From: Desulfatirhabdium butyrativorans DSM 18734
GTDB taxonomy: Bacteria; Desulfobacterota; Desulfobacteria; Desulfobacterales; Desulfatirhabdiaceae
DNA: 64,000 nt
Direction of reading: 5' to 3'
Assembly (NCBI RefSeq): GCF_000429925.1
Contig: NZ_KE386985.1
Span: 183,225-247,224 of the forward strand
Below, one piece after another: positions 19,150-29,549 of the stretch (its first letter is position 1; every line of letters starts with the position of its first letter). A program made the translations under genes and the position numbers. Below the pieces are notes generated by a model. That model saw only the letters and a list, made by a program, of their open reading frames with translations, did not search any database and was not told where the DNA came from.

Positions 19150-19596
19150 ATGGAATACATCAAGATCAAGTTCGGCAACGAGTTGAATGCGATCAACTCG
19201 CGTTTCGAAACCACACTTGAACACATGTTCCGCTCGATGAACAAGGGATTTTCCCTGTGCAGCCCTTCCTGGACGCCTCCCATGGATATTTACGAAACGC
19301 AGGATACCATCATTATCCGGGCGGATATGGCTGGAGTCAAGAAAGAAGACATGGAGGTGGAGATCAACGCCAAGGCCGTCCGTATTTTCGGAAAGCGCAG
19401 CGAAATCTCTCCGGGACAGAATGGCACATACCGGCTTGCTGAAATCCAGTATGGGGAATTCGAGCGCATTCTCTTTCTTCCCGCCCCGGTGGATACGGAA
19501 ATCGTGAACGCCACCTATCTCAACGGTTTTCTGCAGATCACGCTCGCCAAGCTTCCAATGGACGTTACCCACAAAATCCCGATCAGCGATGAATGA
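19150..19596 (+). CDS. Hsp20 / small heat-shock protein
   Basis: 148 residues from the ATG at 19150, seven bases after AGGAG. The alpha-crystallin domain spans about residues 38-140: PPMDIYETQDTIIIRADMAG, the GV-KEDMEVEI strand, the RIFGKRSE turn, and the conserved NATYLNGFLQITLAK near the end (family pattern A-x-x-x-x-G-x-L). Small heat-shock proteins are ATP-independent holdases that keep unfolding proteins soluble. The gene is followed after 64 bp by lon on the same strand, so a chaperone-protease stress pair is likely. I saw no clear heat-shock sigma promoter or CIRCE element. Confidence 0.93.
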   Translation: MEYIKIKFGNELNAINSRFETTLEHMFRSMNKGFSLCSPSWTPPMDIYETQDTIIIRADMAGVKKEDMEVEINAKAVRIFGKRSEISPGQNGTYRLAEIQYGEFERILFLPAPVDTEIVNATYLNGFLQITLAKLPMDVTHKIPISDE

Positions 19597-19660
19597 TCCG
19601 ATTGCGCCGTATTCCATGTGCCGTGCTCGCTGAAATTCCACCCGTATATGGAGGTCACCC

Positions 19661-22009
19661 ATGTCTGATATAACACAACAAACCGAAGATTCGACAGAAA
19701 AACCGATCGAATTCTTACCGATACTTCCGCTTTTCGATGCAACGCTGTTTCCCAAGATGGTGCTGCCGCTCATGGTCATGCAGCCCGAATCCGTGCAGCT
19801 CGTCGATGAGGCGATGTCCAAAAACCGGATCATCGGACTCGTCGTATCCCGCAAGATCGAAAAGGAGGATGCACCGCCTAAAGAGGCTCTGTTTGAAATC
19901 GGCACGAGTGCGCTGATTCTCAAGATGGCCAAAACCCAGGACGGCAGGGCGCAGCTTCTGGTTCAGGGCTTGAACCGCTTCCGGATCCTCGAATATATCG
20001 AGGGAAAGCCTTACCTGCAGGCCAGAATTCAAATCGTTGCCGAGCAGGAAACCAAGAACACCGAAATCGAAGCCATGATGAGCCGGGTACTGCAGCTATT
20101 CGGCCGGGTTGCGGAGCTTTCTCCCGGCATGCCGCCTGAAATCGGCGCCATGGCCAAAACCATCACGGAACCGGGTGTGCTGGCCGACATGGTGGTTTCG
20201 ACCATCAATGTGACCAATGAAGATCGCCAGAAAACGCTCGAAATCATGGATGTCGCCGAACGTCTGAAATTCGTCCTGAAGCTCATCAGCCATCAGGTCG
20301 AAATTCTCGAACTGGGCAACAAGATTCAGAGCCAGGTGAAAGGAGACATGGACAAGAGCCAGCGGGAGTATTTCCTGCGCCAGCAGCTCAAGGCCATCCG
20401 GGAAGAGTTGGGCGAAAAGGACGATGGATCGGTCGAAGTCGAGGAATACAAGAAAAAGATCGAGGAGCGAAATCTGCCGGAAGAAGCGCGGAAGGAAGCC
20501 GAACGGGAGCTGTCCAGACTTTCCCGGATGCACCCGTCTTCTGCGGAATACACCGTGGCATCCACGTATCTTGACTGGTTGACCGCGCTGCCCTGGCATG
20601 AAACCACCACGGACAACATCGACATCAAGAAGGCCCGCAAAATTCTCGATGAGGATCATTTCGGGCTGGAAAAGGCAAAAAAGCGCATCATCGAATACCT
20701 GGCCGTTCGAAAACTCAATCCCGAATCCAAAGGACCGATCCTTTGTTTTGCAGGCCCTCCGGGAACCGGAAAGACATCTCTCGGACATTCCATCGCCAGG
20801 GCGCTGGGGCGCAAATTTCACCGGATTTCCCTTGGCGGGGTTCGGGATGAGGCGGAAATCCGGGGGCATCGCCGGACGTATGTGGGAGCGTTGCCCGGGC
20901 GGATCATTCAGGGAATCCGCAGGGCCGGAACCAAAAACCCCGTATTCATGCTCGATGAAATCGACAAGGTCGGAAGCGATTTCCGGGGAGACCCTTCCTC
21001 CGCGCTTCTCGAAGTGCTCGATCCGGAGCAAAATGCCACGTTTCAGGACCATTATCTCGATGTACCCTTCGATCTGTCCAATGTCATGTTCATCACGACG
21101 GCCAATGTTCTCGATACCATTCCGCCCGCCCTGCGGGACAGGATGGAGGTGCTGCAGCTTCTGGGCTACACCGAGGATGAAAAAGTGAAGATCGCCAATC
21201 GCTATCTCATTCCCAGGCAGCGGAAAGCGCATGGCATAACGGCCTCCCAGATCACGTTCACCCAGGGCGCCATCCGGTTCATCATCTCCGGCTATACCCG
21301 GGAGGCGGGCCTTCGCAATCTCGAGCGGGAGATCGCCACCGTCTGCCGGGGAGTCGCCACGAAGATTGCGGAAGGGGAATCCGATTCCGTCATCATCAAT
21401 CAAAACAATGTGCCGGAATTTCTGGGGCCGGTCCGGCAGATTCCGGAAACCAAGGCCAGAATCATGTCTCCCGGTTTGGCAACCGGCCTGGCCTGGACCC
21501 CTGCGGGCGGAGATATCCTCTTTATCGAAGCGACGGCCATGCGGGGCAGCAAGGGGCTGACCCTGACGGGGCAGTTGGGTGATGTGATGAAGGAATCGGC
21601 CCAGGCGGCGCTCTCCTTCATCCGCTCGAATGCGAACGCACTGGGAATTGCCGATGATTTCTACGAAAAACACGATATCCATATCCACATTCCGGCAGGC
21701 GCCATTCCCAAGGATGGGCCATCTGCAGGGGTGACGATGCTGACGGCCTTAACCTCGCTCATGACCGGAAAGCTCGTCAAAAAAGACCTGGCCATGACCG
21801 GCGAGATCACCCTCAGGGGCCAGGTGCTTCCCGTCGGCGGGATCAAGGAAAAGGTGCTTGCGGCCCACCGGGCTGGAATCAAGACCATCATCATGCCCAA
21901 ATGGAACGAAAAAGACCTGGATGAAATCCCCAAATCGGTCCAGAAAGACATCCAGTTTCATTTCGTGGACAAGATGATGGATGTGCTGAAACTTGCCCTG
22001 GAGAAATAG
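19661..22009 (+). CDS. lon: Lon ATP-dependent protease
   Basis: 782 residues, normal Lon length. The N-terminal substrate-binding domain (about 22-215, [17 protein letters not shown]) leads to a coiled-coil region and the AAA+ domain with Walker [12 protein letters not shown] near 365 and Walker [10 protein letters not shown] near 430. The protease domain has the Ser in [10 protein letters not shown] near residue 690 and the catalytic Lys in the [10 protein letters not shown] region near 733. Lon degrades misfolded and regulatory proteins in the cytosol. The start ATG at 19661 follows GGAGG. It lies downstream of hsp20 and nine bases ahead of rlpA. Confidence 0.97.
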   Translation: MSDITQQTEDSTEKPIEFLPILPLFDATLFPKMVLPLMVMQPESVQLVDEAMSKNRIIGLVVSRKIEKEDAPPKEALFEIGTSALILKMAKTQDGRAQLLVQGLNRFRILEYIEGKPYLQARIQIVAEQETKNTEIEAMMSRVLQLFGRVAELSPGMPPEIGAMAKTITEPGVLADMVVSTINVTNEDRQKTLEIMDVAERLKFVLKLISHQVEILELGNKIQSQVKGDMDKSQREYFLRQQLKAIREELGEKDDGSVEVEEYKKKIEERNLPEEARKEAERELSRLSRMHPSSAEYTVASTYLDWLTALPWHETTTDNIDIKKARKILDEDHFGLEKAKKRIIEYLAVRKLNPESKGPILCFAGPPGTGKTSLGHSIARALGRKFHRISLGGVRDEAEIRGHRRTYVGALPGRIIQGIRRAGTKNPVFMLDEIDKVGSDFRGDPSSALLEVLDPEQNATFQDHYLDVPFDLSNVMFITTANVLDTIPPALRDRMEVLQLLGYTEDEKVKIANRYLIPRQRKAHGITASQITFTQGAIRFIISGYTREAGLRNLEREIATVCRGVATKIAEGESDSVIINQNNVPEFLGPVRQIPETKARIMSPGLATGLAWTPAGGDILFIEATAMRGSKGLTLTGQLGDVMKESAQAALSFIRSNANALGIADDFYEKHDIHIHIPAGAIPKDGPSAGVTMLTALTSLMTGKLVKKDLAMTGEITLRGQVLPVGGIKEKVLAAHRAGIKTIIMPKWNEKDLDEIPKSVQKDIQFHFVDKMMDVLKLALEK

Positions 22010-22018
22010 GGAAAAGGG

Positions 22019-22801
22019 ATGATCAAACGGATGCAAGGCCTTGCAGTGGCGCTGGTGGTGCTGTCGATGGTGTTCTGGTTTGGTGGATGCGCCAAGAAGG
22101 TTCCGACAGCGCCGCTGCCTCCGCCTGCTGCGCCCAAAGCCCCGCCTGCAACCACCCTTCCCCCTACAAGCAGGCCGTATCAAGTCCTCGGCAAATGGTA
22201 TTATCCGCTTCCGGATGCAAGGGGATTTCGCGAAACCGGCATTGCGAGCTGGTACGGAAAGCCTTTCCATGGCCGGAAAACCGCCAACGGTGAAATCTAT
22301 GACATGTATGCCGAATCGGCCGCGCACAAGACGCTGCCGCTGGGTACGGTCGTCCGGGTGCGCAATCTGCTGAACGGCAAGGAGATGGACATCCGGGTCA
22401 ACGACCGGGGGCCTTTCGTGGAAGGCCGGATCATCGATCTGTCCTACGCCTGCGCACAAAAGCTCGAAGTGGCCGGTCCCGGTACGGCCCCGGTGGAGGT
22501 CGTCGCCATCGGCACCACAGACGCCGCAGCCCAAAGCGGGAAGGTCGATCCGAATTATTTCTATACCGGCAATTTCACGATTCAGGTCGGTGCGTTCGCC
22601 AATCGGGCCAACGCCGACAGACTCAGGCAGCGGCTCGATCGGGAAGGCTACCCGTATAGCCATGTCGTTCAAGGGCTTGTCGAATCCGGAACCGTCTATC
22701 GGGTTCGGGTTTCCCGAAGCACATCCCTGGAACAGGCCCAGGTCTATCAAAAGCATTTCAGGGATAATGGTTTTGGGGATGCCTTCGTCGTGGCGGAGTA
22801 G
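22019..22801 (+). CDS. rlpA: RlpA-like septal ring lytic transglycosylase lipoprotein (DPBB + SPOR)
   Basis: 260 residues. A lipoprotein signal peptide ends in the lipobox FGGC with Cys23 or so, followed by a proline-rich linker (about 26-55). The double-psi beta-barrel domain (about 70-160) has GIASWYGKPFHGRKTANGE and the catalytic-type Asp in VRVNDRGPF. The C-terminal SPOR domain (about 183-260, NFTIQVGAFANRANADRLRQ) binds denuded glycan at septa. RlpA enzymes cleave peptide-stripped peptidoglycan during cell separation. It follows lon with a 9-bp gap and is followed by gmhB after 15 bp. Confidence 0.93.
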   Translation: MIKRMQGLAVALVVLSMVFWFGGCAKKVPTAPLPPPAAPKAPPATTLPPTSRPYQVLGKWYYPLPDARGFRETGIASWYGKPFHGRKTANGEIYDMYAESAAHKTLPLGTVVRVRNLLNGKEMDIRVNDRGPFVEGRIIDLSYACAQKLEVAGPGTAPVEVVAIGTTDAAAQSGKVDPNYFYTGNFTIQVGAFANRANADRLRQRLDREGYPYSHVVQGLVESGTVYRVRVSRSTSLEQAQVYQKHFRDNGFGDAFVVAE

Positions 22802-22816
22802 GGTCTGAAAACGGGG

Positions 22817-23422
22817 ATGGAAATCGGCATGAAAAACGGAATTGGCCAGGATGAGGCTCCCGATCGGAGAGGGCGCTCCAAGCCGTGCGTTTTTCTGGAT
22901 CGGGACGGGGTGATCAACCACGATTCCGCAGATTACATCAAGAGCCTCGACGAGTTCGTCCCGATCGAAGGCAGTTATGAGGCGATTGCCCGGCTGAACC
23001 GGGCCGGCAGGATGGTCATCGTGATCACGAATCAGTCCGCCATTGGCAGAGGCATTATCGATGGATCGACCCTGGAGCGGATTCATGAGCGGTTGGCCGA
23101 AGAAGTCGGGGCGGCAGGCGGTCACATCACGGATATCCTCTTTTGTCCCCACAGGCCCGATGAAAAATGTTCTTGTCGAAAACCCGAGCCCGGCATGCTC
23201 TTCGAAGCCGCTGCGCGCCATGGCATCGATCTGTCCCGTTCCGTGATGGTGGGCGACAGCGCCAAAGACATCGAATGCGGGATCCGGGCGGGATGCAAAA
23301 CCGTTCTGGTGCTGAGCGGAAACGGCAGACAGGCGCTGGAATCCCTGAAAAACCGGGGAATCAGCCCGGATGCCGTTTTCCCCTTCCTTCGTGACGCCGT
23401 CCACTGGATCATTCGGCAATGA
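22817..23422 (+). CDS. gmhB: GmhB: D-glycero-D-manno-heptose 1,7-bisphosphate 7-phosphatase
   Basis: 201 residues of the HAD family. It has the nucleophile motif FLDRDGVINHD (residues about 26-36), ITNQSAIGRG, a zinc-type Cys/His cluster CPHRPDEKCSCRKPEPGM, and the HAD motif MVGDSAKDIECG with an Asp pair. GmhB removes the 7-phosphate in the ADP-heptose pathway for lipopolysaccharide core. The start could be the ATG at 22817 or at 22829. The last four bases overlap recD2 (ATGA), so the two are co-transcribed. The organism therefore makes heptose-containing LPS. Confidence 0.92.
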   Translation: MEIGMKNGIGQDEAPDRRGRSKPCVFLDRDGVINHDSADYIKSLDEFVPIEGSYEAIARLNRAGRMVIVITNQSAIGRGIIDGSTLERIHERLAEEVGAAGGHITDILFCPHRPDEKCSCRKPEPGMLFEAAARHGIDLSRSVMVGDSAKDIECGIRAGCKTVLVLSGNGRQALESLKNRGISPDAVFPFLRDAVHWIIRQ

Positions 23423-25656
23423 ATCCTCCGGAAGCCGCCGTCACCATCGAGGGCCGCATCGAGCGGATCACCTTCCACAACCCCGACAACCACTATTCGG
23501 TTGTCCAGATCAGCGTTTCCAACACCAAGACCCCCATCACGGCAGTCGGCTACATCCCCAATCCCAACGTCGGCAGCCTCTTCCGGATCACCGGAACATG
23601 GGACAGCCACAACCGATACGGCATGCAGCTCAAAATCGCCTCCTGCGAACCCAGGCTTCCCGAAACCGAAAGCGAAATCCGCCAATACCTCAAATCGGGA
23701 TTTCTCAAAGGCATTCCCAGGAAAGTCATCCATCGCATTGTCGCTGCCTTCGGCGCCGCTACCTTCGATGTCATCGAAAACCATCCCGAACGCCTGAATG
23801 AAGTCAAGGGAGTCGGGGATGCCATCGCCGCCAAGATTGCGGATGCCTATCAGGAAAACCACGGCCTGCACCGGCTGATGCATCTTCTGGAGAAAGCGGC
23901 GCTCCCGGCTTCCTATGCGTCCCGGATCTACCGGCAATACGGCGCGCAGAGCGCCTCGATCCTGACCCAAAACCCGTACCAGGCGGCTTTCGACATTCCG
24001 GGATGGGGATTTTACATTGCGGACCGGATTGCGCGGAGTCTTGATTTCCCCATGGACGCTCCTGCCAGGGCCAGGGCCTGCATTCAGTATGTCCTCGAGA
24101 TGGCTGCATCCGATGGAAACACGGCCGTCGAGTTGCCGGAGCTCGCCCGAAAAAGCGCTTCCCTGTTCGATATCGAGGGCGAGGCCTTCGATCAGGCCCT
24201 GGCCGCGCTGGTGAAAAAAGGGGATGTGGTTATCCGGAGCATCGCAGGCGTCGAGAACGAGCTGGCGCTGCTGGCGCATCTCGACGAGGCCGAGCGCCGG
24301 ATCGCCAAGCACGTCGAGCGGCTCTTGCGCGCCCCGATTCCGGATGTCCGCTTCGATCGGGAAGCCCTGAGCCGGGAAGTGATCGAGAACCTGGCCATCG
24401 AGCCGTCGGCAGACCAGGTGGCGATCCTCGAGCGGATTCTGCATCACCGGATGGCCATCATCACGGGCGGACCGGGGACTGGCAAGACGACCCTGTTGCG
24501 CGCCGTATGCGCCCTGTTCAAGCGGCTGGGTAAATCGGTGATGCTCGCGGCCCCGACCGGAAGGGCGGCCCGCAGGCTTTCGGAAGTGGCCCGGAAAAGC
24601 GCGAAGACGCTTCACCGGATGCTGCTCTACGACCCGGATGCGGAGCAGTTCGGGAAATCGGAAAGCGATCCGCTGGAGGCCGATGTCGTCATCGTCGATG
24701 AGGCGAGCATGATCGATGTGGTGCTGATGCGCCATCTGCTCGAGGCGCTGCCCACGAAGGGGCGTCTGATTCTGGTGGGGGATCGGTTCCAGTTGCCATC
24801 GGTAGGACCGGGAAACGTGCTCTCCGATCTGATCGAATCCGGGGTGATTCCGGTTTTCGAGCTGACCGAGATTTTCCGCCAGGCTGCCCAGAGCCCCATC
24901 GTCATGAACGCGCACCGCGTCCGCGGCGGACAAATGCCGATCATGGAAAGAGGAAGCGATCCCGGTGACTTGCTGGAATTCTACATCATCGAACAGGGCG
25001 ATCCGGAGGCTGCGGCGCGGCAGATCGTCGAAATGGTCACCCATCGGATTCCCGAGTCATTCGGCCTGGACCCGGTTCGGGACATCCAGGTTCTTTCCCC
25101 CATGCACAAGGGCGTGCTGGGGACCATCGCGCTCAACCAGGCCCTCCAGCAGGCGCTCAATCCGCAGAGCCCGGGCATCGAAGCCTTCGGAAACGCTTTC
25201 CGGATCCGGGACAAGGTGATGCATCTGCGGAACAACTACGAAAAGGAAATTTACAACGGTGATATCGGAATGGTCGAGGATTTCGAGAAAAGGCATCAGC
25301 GGCTGCATGTCCGCTACGAAGAGCGCATCGTCGTCTATGAAAAGGAAGAAATGCAGGATGTGATCCCGGCCTACGCCATCACGGTGCACAAATCCCAGGG
25401 TTCGGAATATCCCGCCGTCATTCTCCCGCTCATGGGGGCCCATTTCCCCATGCTCCAGCGAAATCTGCTCTATACGGCCCTGACCCGCGGCAAGCGCCTC
25501 GTCATTCTCATCGGCACCCAGCATGCCATTCGGACGGCCGTGGAAAACGACCGGAGCGGAAAGCGCCTGTCGGTCCTCAAGGCCCTGCTCCAGGAAAAGA
25601 GGGCACATCCGCCCGAATCCGAAAACGGTCCGATACCGTCCATGCGGGGTGCCTGA
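23419..25656 (+). CDS. recD2: RecD2-type ATP-dependent DNA helicase
   Basis: 745 residues. The N-terminal OB-like domain (about 8-80, VTIEGRIERITFHNP) and the helix-hairpin-helix region (about 85-160, VKGVGDAIAAKIADAY) characterise RecD2, not RecBCD-type RecD. The superfamily 1B helicase core has Walker A ITGGPGTGKTTLLRAV near 352, motif II VIVDEASMI near 432, and LVGDRFQLPSVGPG. The C-terminal AITVHKSQGSEYPAV is motif V. These 5'-3' helicases act outside RecBCD in replication fork repair and recombination. The start overlaps gmhB by four bases. Confidence 0.95.
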   Translation: MNPPEAAVTIEGRIERITFHNPDNHYSVVQISVSNTKTPITAVGYIPNPNVGSLFRITGTWDSHNRYGMQLKIASCEPRLPETESEIRQYLKSGFLKGIPRKVIHRIVAAFGAATFDVIENHPERLNEVKGVGDAIAAKIADAYQENHGLHRLMHLLEKAALPASYASRIYRQYGAQSASILTQNPYQAAFDIPGWGFYIADRIARSLDFPMDAPARARACIQYVLEMAASDGNTAVELPELARKSASLFDIEGEAFDQALAALVKKGDVVIRSIAGVENELALLAHLDEAERRIAKHVERLLRAPIPDVRFDREALSREVIENLAIEPSADQVAILERILHHRMAIITGGPGTGKTTLLRAVCALFKRLGKSVMLAAPTGRAARRLSEVARKSAKTLHRMLLYDPDAEQFGKSESDPLEADVVIVDEASMIDVVLMRHLLEALPTKGRLILVGDRFQLPSVGPGNVLSDLIESGVIPVFELTEIFRQAAQSPIVMNAHRVRGGQMPIMERGSDPGDLLEFYIIEQGDPEAAARQIVEMVTHRIPESFGLDPVRDIQVLSPMHKGVLGTIALNQALQQALNPQSPGIEAFGNAFRIRDKVMHLRNNYEKEIYNGDIGMVEDFEKRHQRLHVRYEERIVVYEKEEMQDVIPAYAITVHKSQGSEYPAVILPLMGAHFPMLQRNLLYTALTRGKRLVILIGTQHAIRTAVENDRSGKRLSVLKALLQEKRAHPPESENGPIPSMRGA

Positions 25657-25672
25657 TCCTTCGGTCCTCCGA

Positions 25673-26986
25673 TTACAGCCGCCAGTAGCGGATGCCTTTC
25701 GCTCTGGCTTCGTTCGGGTCGAAGGCGGCCTTGACGTCGATCAGAATGGGGGCGCCATTCCGGCAGAGGGCTGCGATGCGATCGAGCCCCATTTCCAGAT
25801 ACGGCCTGTGCAGCACGGCCAGAACGACGGCATCCACGCCTTCGATGGCCGCAATTTCCCGGTGGAGTTCGATGTCATAGTATTTTCGGGCTTCCGCCGG
25901 GTCCGCCAGCGGATCGTGGACCAGCACTTCGATGCCGTAGTCCCGCAGCTCGGTGATGATGTCCATGACCTTGGTGTTGCGCAGGTCCGGCACGTTTTCC
26001 TTGAACGTGAGCCCCAGAATGACCACCCGCGCGTTGCGAACCTGTTTGGAGGCCGCGATCATCATCTTGACGGTTTTTTCAGCGATGGTCTTGCCCATGT
26101 TGTCGTTGATCCGTCTGCCGGCCAGGATCATTTCCGGATGGTACCCGAGCGCTTCGGCCTTGAACGTCAGATAATACGGATCCACGCCGATACAGTGGCC
26201 GCCGACGAGCCCCGGCCGGAAGGGCAGAAAATTCCACTTGGTCCCGGCCGCCTTCAGGACATCCTGCGTATCGATGCCGATCCGGTCGAAGATCATGGCC
26301 AGTTCGTTCATCAACGCGATGTTGAGATCGCGCTGGGTGTTTTCGATGACCTTGGCAGCCTCGGCCACCTTGATGGACGGGGCGGCGTGGATGCCCGCCA
26401 GGGCAACCTTCCCGTAGACGGCGCAGAGCATGGCGCTCGTGGTGGGGTCCGAGCCCGACACCACCTTGACGATTCTGTCCACACTGTGCTCCCTGTCTCC
26501 GGGATTCATGCGTTCCGGCGAATAGCCGATCGTAAAATCCGCCCCCAGCTTCATACCGGAGTGCTGTTCCAGAATCGGCAGGCACACTTCCTCCGTGGCC
26601 CCCGGGTACACCGTGGATTCATACACCACGCAGCTTCCCCTGGCGAGGTGTTTGCCAACAGCCTCGGATGCGCCGATCAGGGGGCGGAAATCCGGGATGC
26701 GGTAGGCGTCAATGGGTGTGGGCACGGCCACGATGATGAGCCTGCAGTTGGCCAGCACCTCCGGATCGTTGCTGAAAGCGATATCCGCGGTACGGAGTTC
26801 CTCCGCGTCCACCTCATGGGTTCGATCGATGCCGTTGCGAAGCTCCTCGATCCGGGACAATTTGAGGTCGTAGCCGGTCACCGAAAAATGTCTGGACAGA
26901 TGAACGGCAAGGGGGAGACCGACATACCCGAGGCCGATGACGGCGATGCGGTCTTTCCGTTCTGTCAGGGATTCAAATGTCACCAT
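25673..26986 (-). CDS. Nucleotide-sugar dehydrogenase (TviB/WecC-like)
   Basis: 437 residues of the UDP-glucose/UDP-N-acetylmannosamine dehydrogenase family. The N-terminal Rossmann motif is IAVIGLGYVGLPLAVH, the central helix has ENTQRDLNIALMNELAMIF, and the catalytic cysteine lies in VGGHCIGVDPYYL near residue 265. A second Rossmann-like domain follows with ILGLTFKENVPDLRNTK. These enzymes oxidise a C6 alcohol to the uronic acid with two NAD+. TviB/WbpO types act on UDP-GlcNAc or UDP-GalNAc, and the product feeds capsule or O-antigen; the substrate is not settled by sequence. The ATG at 26986 follows GGAG; a TTG at 26995 is less likely. It overlaps the end of comEC by 14 bp. Confidence 0.9.
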   Translation of the reverse strand: MVTFESLTERKDRIAVIGLGYVGLPLAVHLSRHFSVTGYDLKLSRIEELRNGIDRTHEVDAEELRTADIAFSNDPEVLANCRLIIVAVPTPIDAYRIPDFRPLIGASEAVGKHLARGSCVVYESTVYPGATEEVCLPILEQHSGMKLGADFTIGYSPERMNPGDREHSVDRIVKVVSGSDPTTSAMLCAVYGKVALAGIHAAPSIKVAEAAKVIENTQRDLNIALMNELAMIFDRIGIDTQDVLKAAGTKWNFLPFRPGLVGGHCIGVDPYYLTFKAEALGYHPEMILAGRRINDNMGKTIAEKTVKMMIAASKQVRNARVVILGLTFKENVPDLRNTKVMDIITELRDYGIEVLVHDPLADPAEARKYYDIELHREIAAIEGVDAVVLAVLHRPYLEMGLDRIAALCRNGAPILIDVKAAFDPNEARAKGIRYWRL

Positions 26987-29540
26987 CGATGGCAATCTCC
27001 TCGTTCAAAGAATCGGGTTTGAAAACGCTCAGGAAAAGCCGCCTGCCGTCGGTCGTCATCGAGACGGCGCCTGCCTGCGCCGTCGAAACCAGGCGGCAGC
27101 CGGCTTGCCGGTAACGGGCCAGCACATCCGGATGCGGGATAAAGCGGTTGTTCCCTGCGGAAAAAATGACGACATCCGGCCGGACGGCATCGATGAAGGC
27201 CGGGGTGCTGGATGTTTTGCTGCCGTGGTGGGGTGCGACCAGCACCGTGCTTTTCAGTCGCCCGGGCCCGTGTTCCAACAGCCATGTTTCGGCAGGCGCC
27301 TCGATGTCCGCCGGAAACAGAAACCCTATTTCCCCCATCCGGAGCGAAATCACAAGGGAAAAATTGTTCGTATCGCGCCGTTTCTTCGGGTTGAGCGGCG
27401 GCGCGAACGCCGCTTCCGGATGCAGGAGGGAAAGCTGGAGACCCGCCTCCCATATATGTCTCGGGATGGCATCCCCTTCGATCAGGGGAATGGAGCGCTC
27501 ACGAAGGATTTGCAGAAATTCCCGATAATTGGGCTCGTCGATCGGCCTGCCGTTCGTCCAGACTTCCCGGATCGCAAAATGCTTTAGGATGTAGAGCAAC
27601 CCGTTCAGATGATCGCTGTCGGGATGGGTCAGAACGACCCGATCGAGCGACAGAATTTTTTTGGCGCACAGGGCAGGGGTAACGATCCGTTTTCCGACAT
27701 CGAAAAGGGACGGATCGGGCAGGCCGCCGCCGTCAATGAGCATCACCCGCCCCTTCGGTTCTTCCACCAGGATGGAAAGGCCCTGCCCGACATCCAGGAC
27801 ACTCACCCGGAGCTCCGGATGCCAATACCGCTCGTTGATCCACCAGCCGGCATCGGCCAGAGCGATGACGGCAATGAGCAGCCAGGCCCACCGGGTCCGC
27901 GGATCGATGGCAAATCGGCCCGCATCGTGGCAAAGCGCTATGGGATGGTCGCTGTTACCGCCGGTCTGTGTTTCATCTGCCGATTGGACCGCGATATACC
28001 TTGCCGTCATCCAGCAAAGCGCGGCATACCAGGCAATTTCGACGATCGTCGGCTTGAATGTGACAATCGATGCCGACGGGATGGCGGCAAACCAGCGGAC
28101 AACATCCAGAACCCGGTCCAGGATCCCGCAGGCGAGATCGAAACACCATTGGACGCCCGGCAGATGCAGAAAATGGAGGGCTGCGCCGAAGAGCCCGACC
28201 GGAATGACGAGCAGGCTCATGATCGGCACGATGCAGGCGTTGGCCGCCAGGCTGACGAGCGATACGCGCTGGAAATGGTACATGACGAGCGGCAGGGTGC
28301 CTGCGGTCGCACAGGCGGAAACCAGGATCGGCAGCAGGAGGTGATCCCGCCAGCGCAGAGGTTTGGCCATCCGGGGCAACACGAGGGCCATTCCCGCCAG
28401 AATGGCCAGAACGGAGGCGAAGGAGAGCTGGAAGGATATGGCGAACAGGGCCGGCGGATGGACGATCAGGATACCCCAGGCGGCCAGCGCGAGGGTATTG
28501 AACCCATCGTGGTCCCGCTCGAACAGGGATCCCGCCACGACAAGGACGACCATCAGGATGGCCCGCTGGGTGGATGGCGACATGCCGGAGAGCAGGCCGT
28601 AGTAGGCGACCGGAATCAGACTCAGCAGGGCTGCGGCCTTTCTGGCCCAGGCCCGCATCAGCAGCGGTTTGACAAAGGCCAGCAGCCGGTAGAAGACAAA
28701 ATAGGCGGATGCCGCAACGATGCCGACATGCAACCCGGAAATGGCGAGCAGGTGGCCAAGTCCGGTCCGGGCAAAGTAATCGGTCGTTTCCGGGGAAACG
28801 CCGTTTCGAATGCCGAGCAGAACGGCCTTCAGGATCCCCCGCGCATCCGCCGACCCGTCGGCCTCATCCATCCGGGCGGCCAGCAGGCCGCGATCTTTCT
28901 GAAGCATTCTGGCCAGTATCGGCGGATGGCTGGCTTCGAGACTGACGGCCTCAGGCCGCACGAACGCTGTGCCATCGATTCCGGAAAAGCGCAGGGATCG
29001 GGCCACATCGAACCCGCCCGGATTGTGATGGGTCCGGACGGGATAGAGCTTTGCGAAAAACCGGATCCGATCTCCGGAAACCAGGGGGCAGTCGCCTTCA
29101 ACGGTCAGCCGGATGTTGCCGCTGACCGCATGATCGTTCACCTGGTCGAGTTTCAACCGGAGGCGGGTCCTGCCGTGTACGGTCTCATCCGTGTCGGTGA
29201 CCGTGCCGACGATCGTGCCCGGCGTTTCGGCGATGCGATGCAGGAAATGGCTTTCGGGAAAGGATGCGCTCGCCCAGGGCTGGATGGCGAGATATCCGAG
29301 GGCGGCGAATACGGCCAGCGGTGAAAAAGCGAGCGGCCTGCCGCGGAACAACCCGTAAGCCATCCAGGCGCCTGCCGCGAAACCCGCCAGGATGGCTTCG
29401 AGGATGTGATCCGGCCAGGCGTCGCAGACGGCGATCCCGGAGGCAAAAGCGAGCAGCAACGCCACCATCGGTCTGTCGTAGCACCTGAACGGGAGCGCTC
29501 CATTCGGGGCAGTGCGCCGTCTGCCTTCGGGGAAAGACAT
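26973..29540 (-). CDS. comEC: ComEC/Rec2 DNA uptake channel protein
   Basis: 855 residues. Two N-terminal helices and a DUF4131 OB-like domain (about 75-200) lead into the Competence domain with many membrane helices (about 230-530; GLGHLLAISGLHVGI is the family signature). The C-terminal metallo-beta-lactamase-like domain (about 570-850) has LSILVEEPKGRVMLIDGGG, LTHPDSDHLNG and VAPHHGSKTS. ComEC transports single-stranded DNA across the inner membrane in natural transformation. Only this component of a transformation system is in the window; no comEA or pilus genes. It starts nine bases after the purH C-half end. Confidence 0.93.
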   Translation of the reverse strand: MSFPEGRRRTAPNGALPFRCYDRPMVALLLAFASGIAVCDAWPDHILEAILAGFAAGAWMAYGLFRGRPLAFSPLAVFAALGYLAIQPWASASFPESHFLHRIAETPGTIVGTVTDTDETVHGRTRLRLKLDQVNDHAVSGNIRLTVEGDCPLVSGDRIRFFAKLYPVRTHHNPGGFDVARSLRFSGIDGTAFVRPEAVSLEASHPPILARMLQKDRGLLAARMDEADGSADARGILKAVLLGIRNGVSPETTDYFARTGLGHLLAISGLHVGIVAASAYFVFYRLLAFVKPLLMRAWARKAAALLSLIPVAYYGLLSGMSPSTQRAILMVVLVVAGSLFERDHDGFNTLALAAWGILIVHPPALFAISFQLSFASVLAILAGMALVLPRMAKPLRWRDHLLLPILVSACATAGTLPLVMYHFQRVSLVSLAANACIVPIMSLLVIPVGLFGAALHFLHLPGVQWCFDLACGILDRVLDVVRWFAAIPSASIVTFKPTIVEIAWYAALCWMTARYIAVQSADETQTGGNSDHPIALCHDAGRFAIDPRTRWAWLLIAVIALADAGWWINERYWHPELRVSVLDVGQGLSILVEEPKGRVMLIDGGGLPDPSLFDVGKRIVTPALCAKKILSLDRVVLTHPDSDHLNGLLYILKHFAIREVWTNGRPIDEPNYREFLQILRERSIPLIEGDAIPRHIWEAGLQLSLLHPEAAFAPPLNPKKRRDTNNFSLVISLRMGEIGFLFPADIEAPAETWLLEHGPGRLKSTVLVAPHHGSKTSSTPAFIDAVRPDVVIFSAGNNRFIPHPDVLARYRQAGCRLVSTAQAGAVSMTTDGRRLFLSVFKPDSLNEEIAIDGDI

Positions 29541-29549
29541 GGGCCGCCT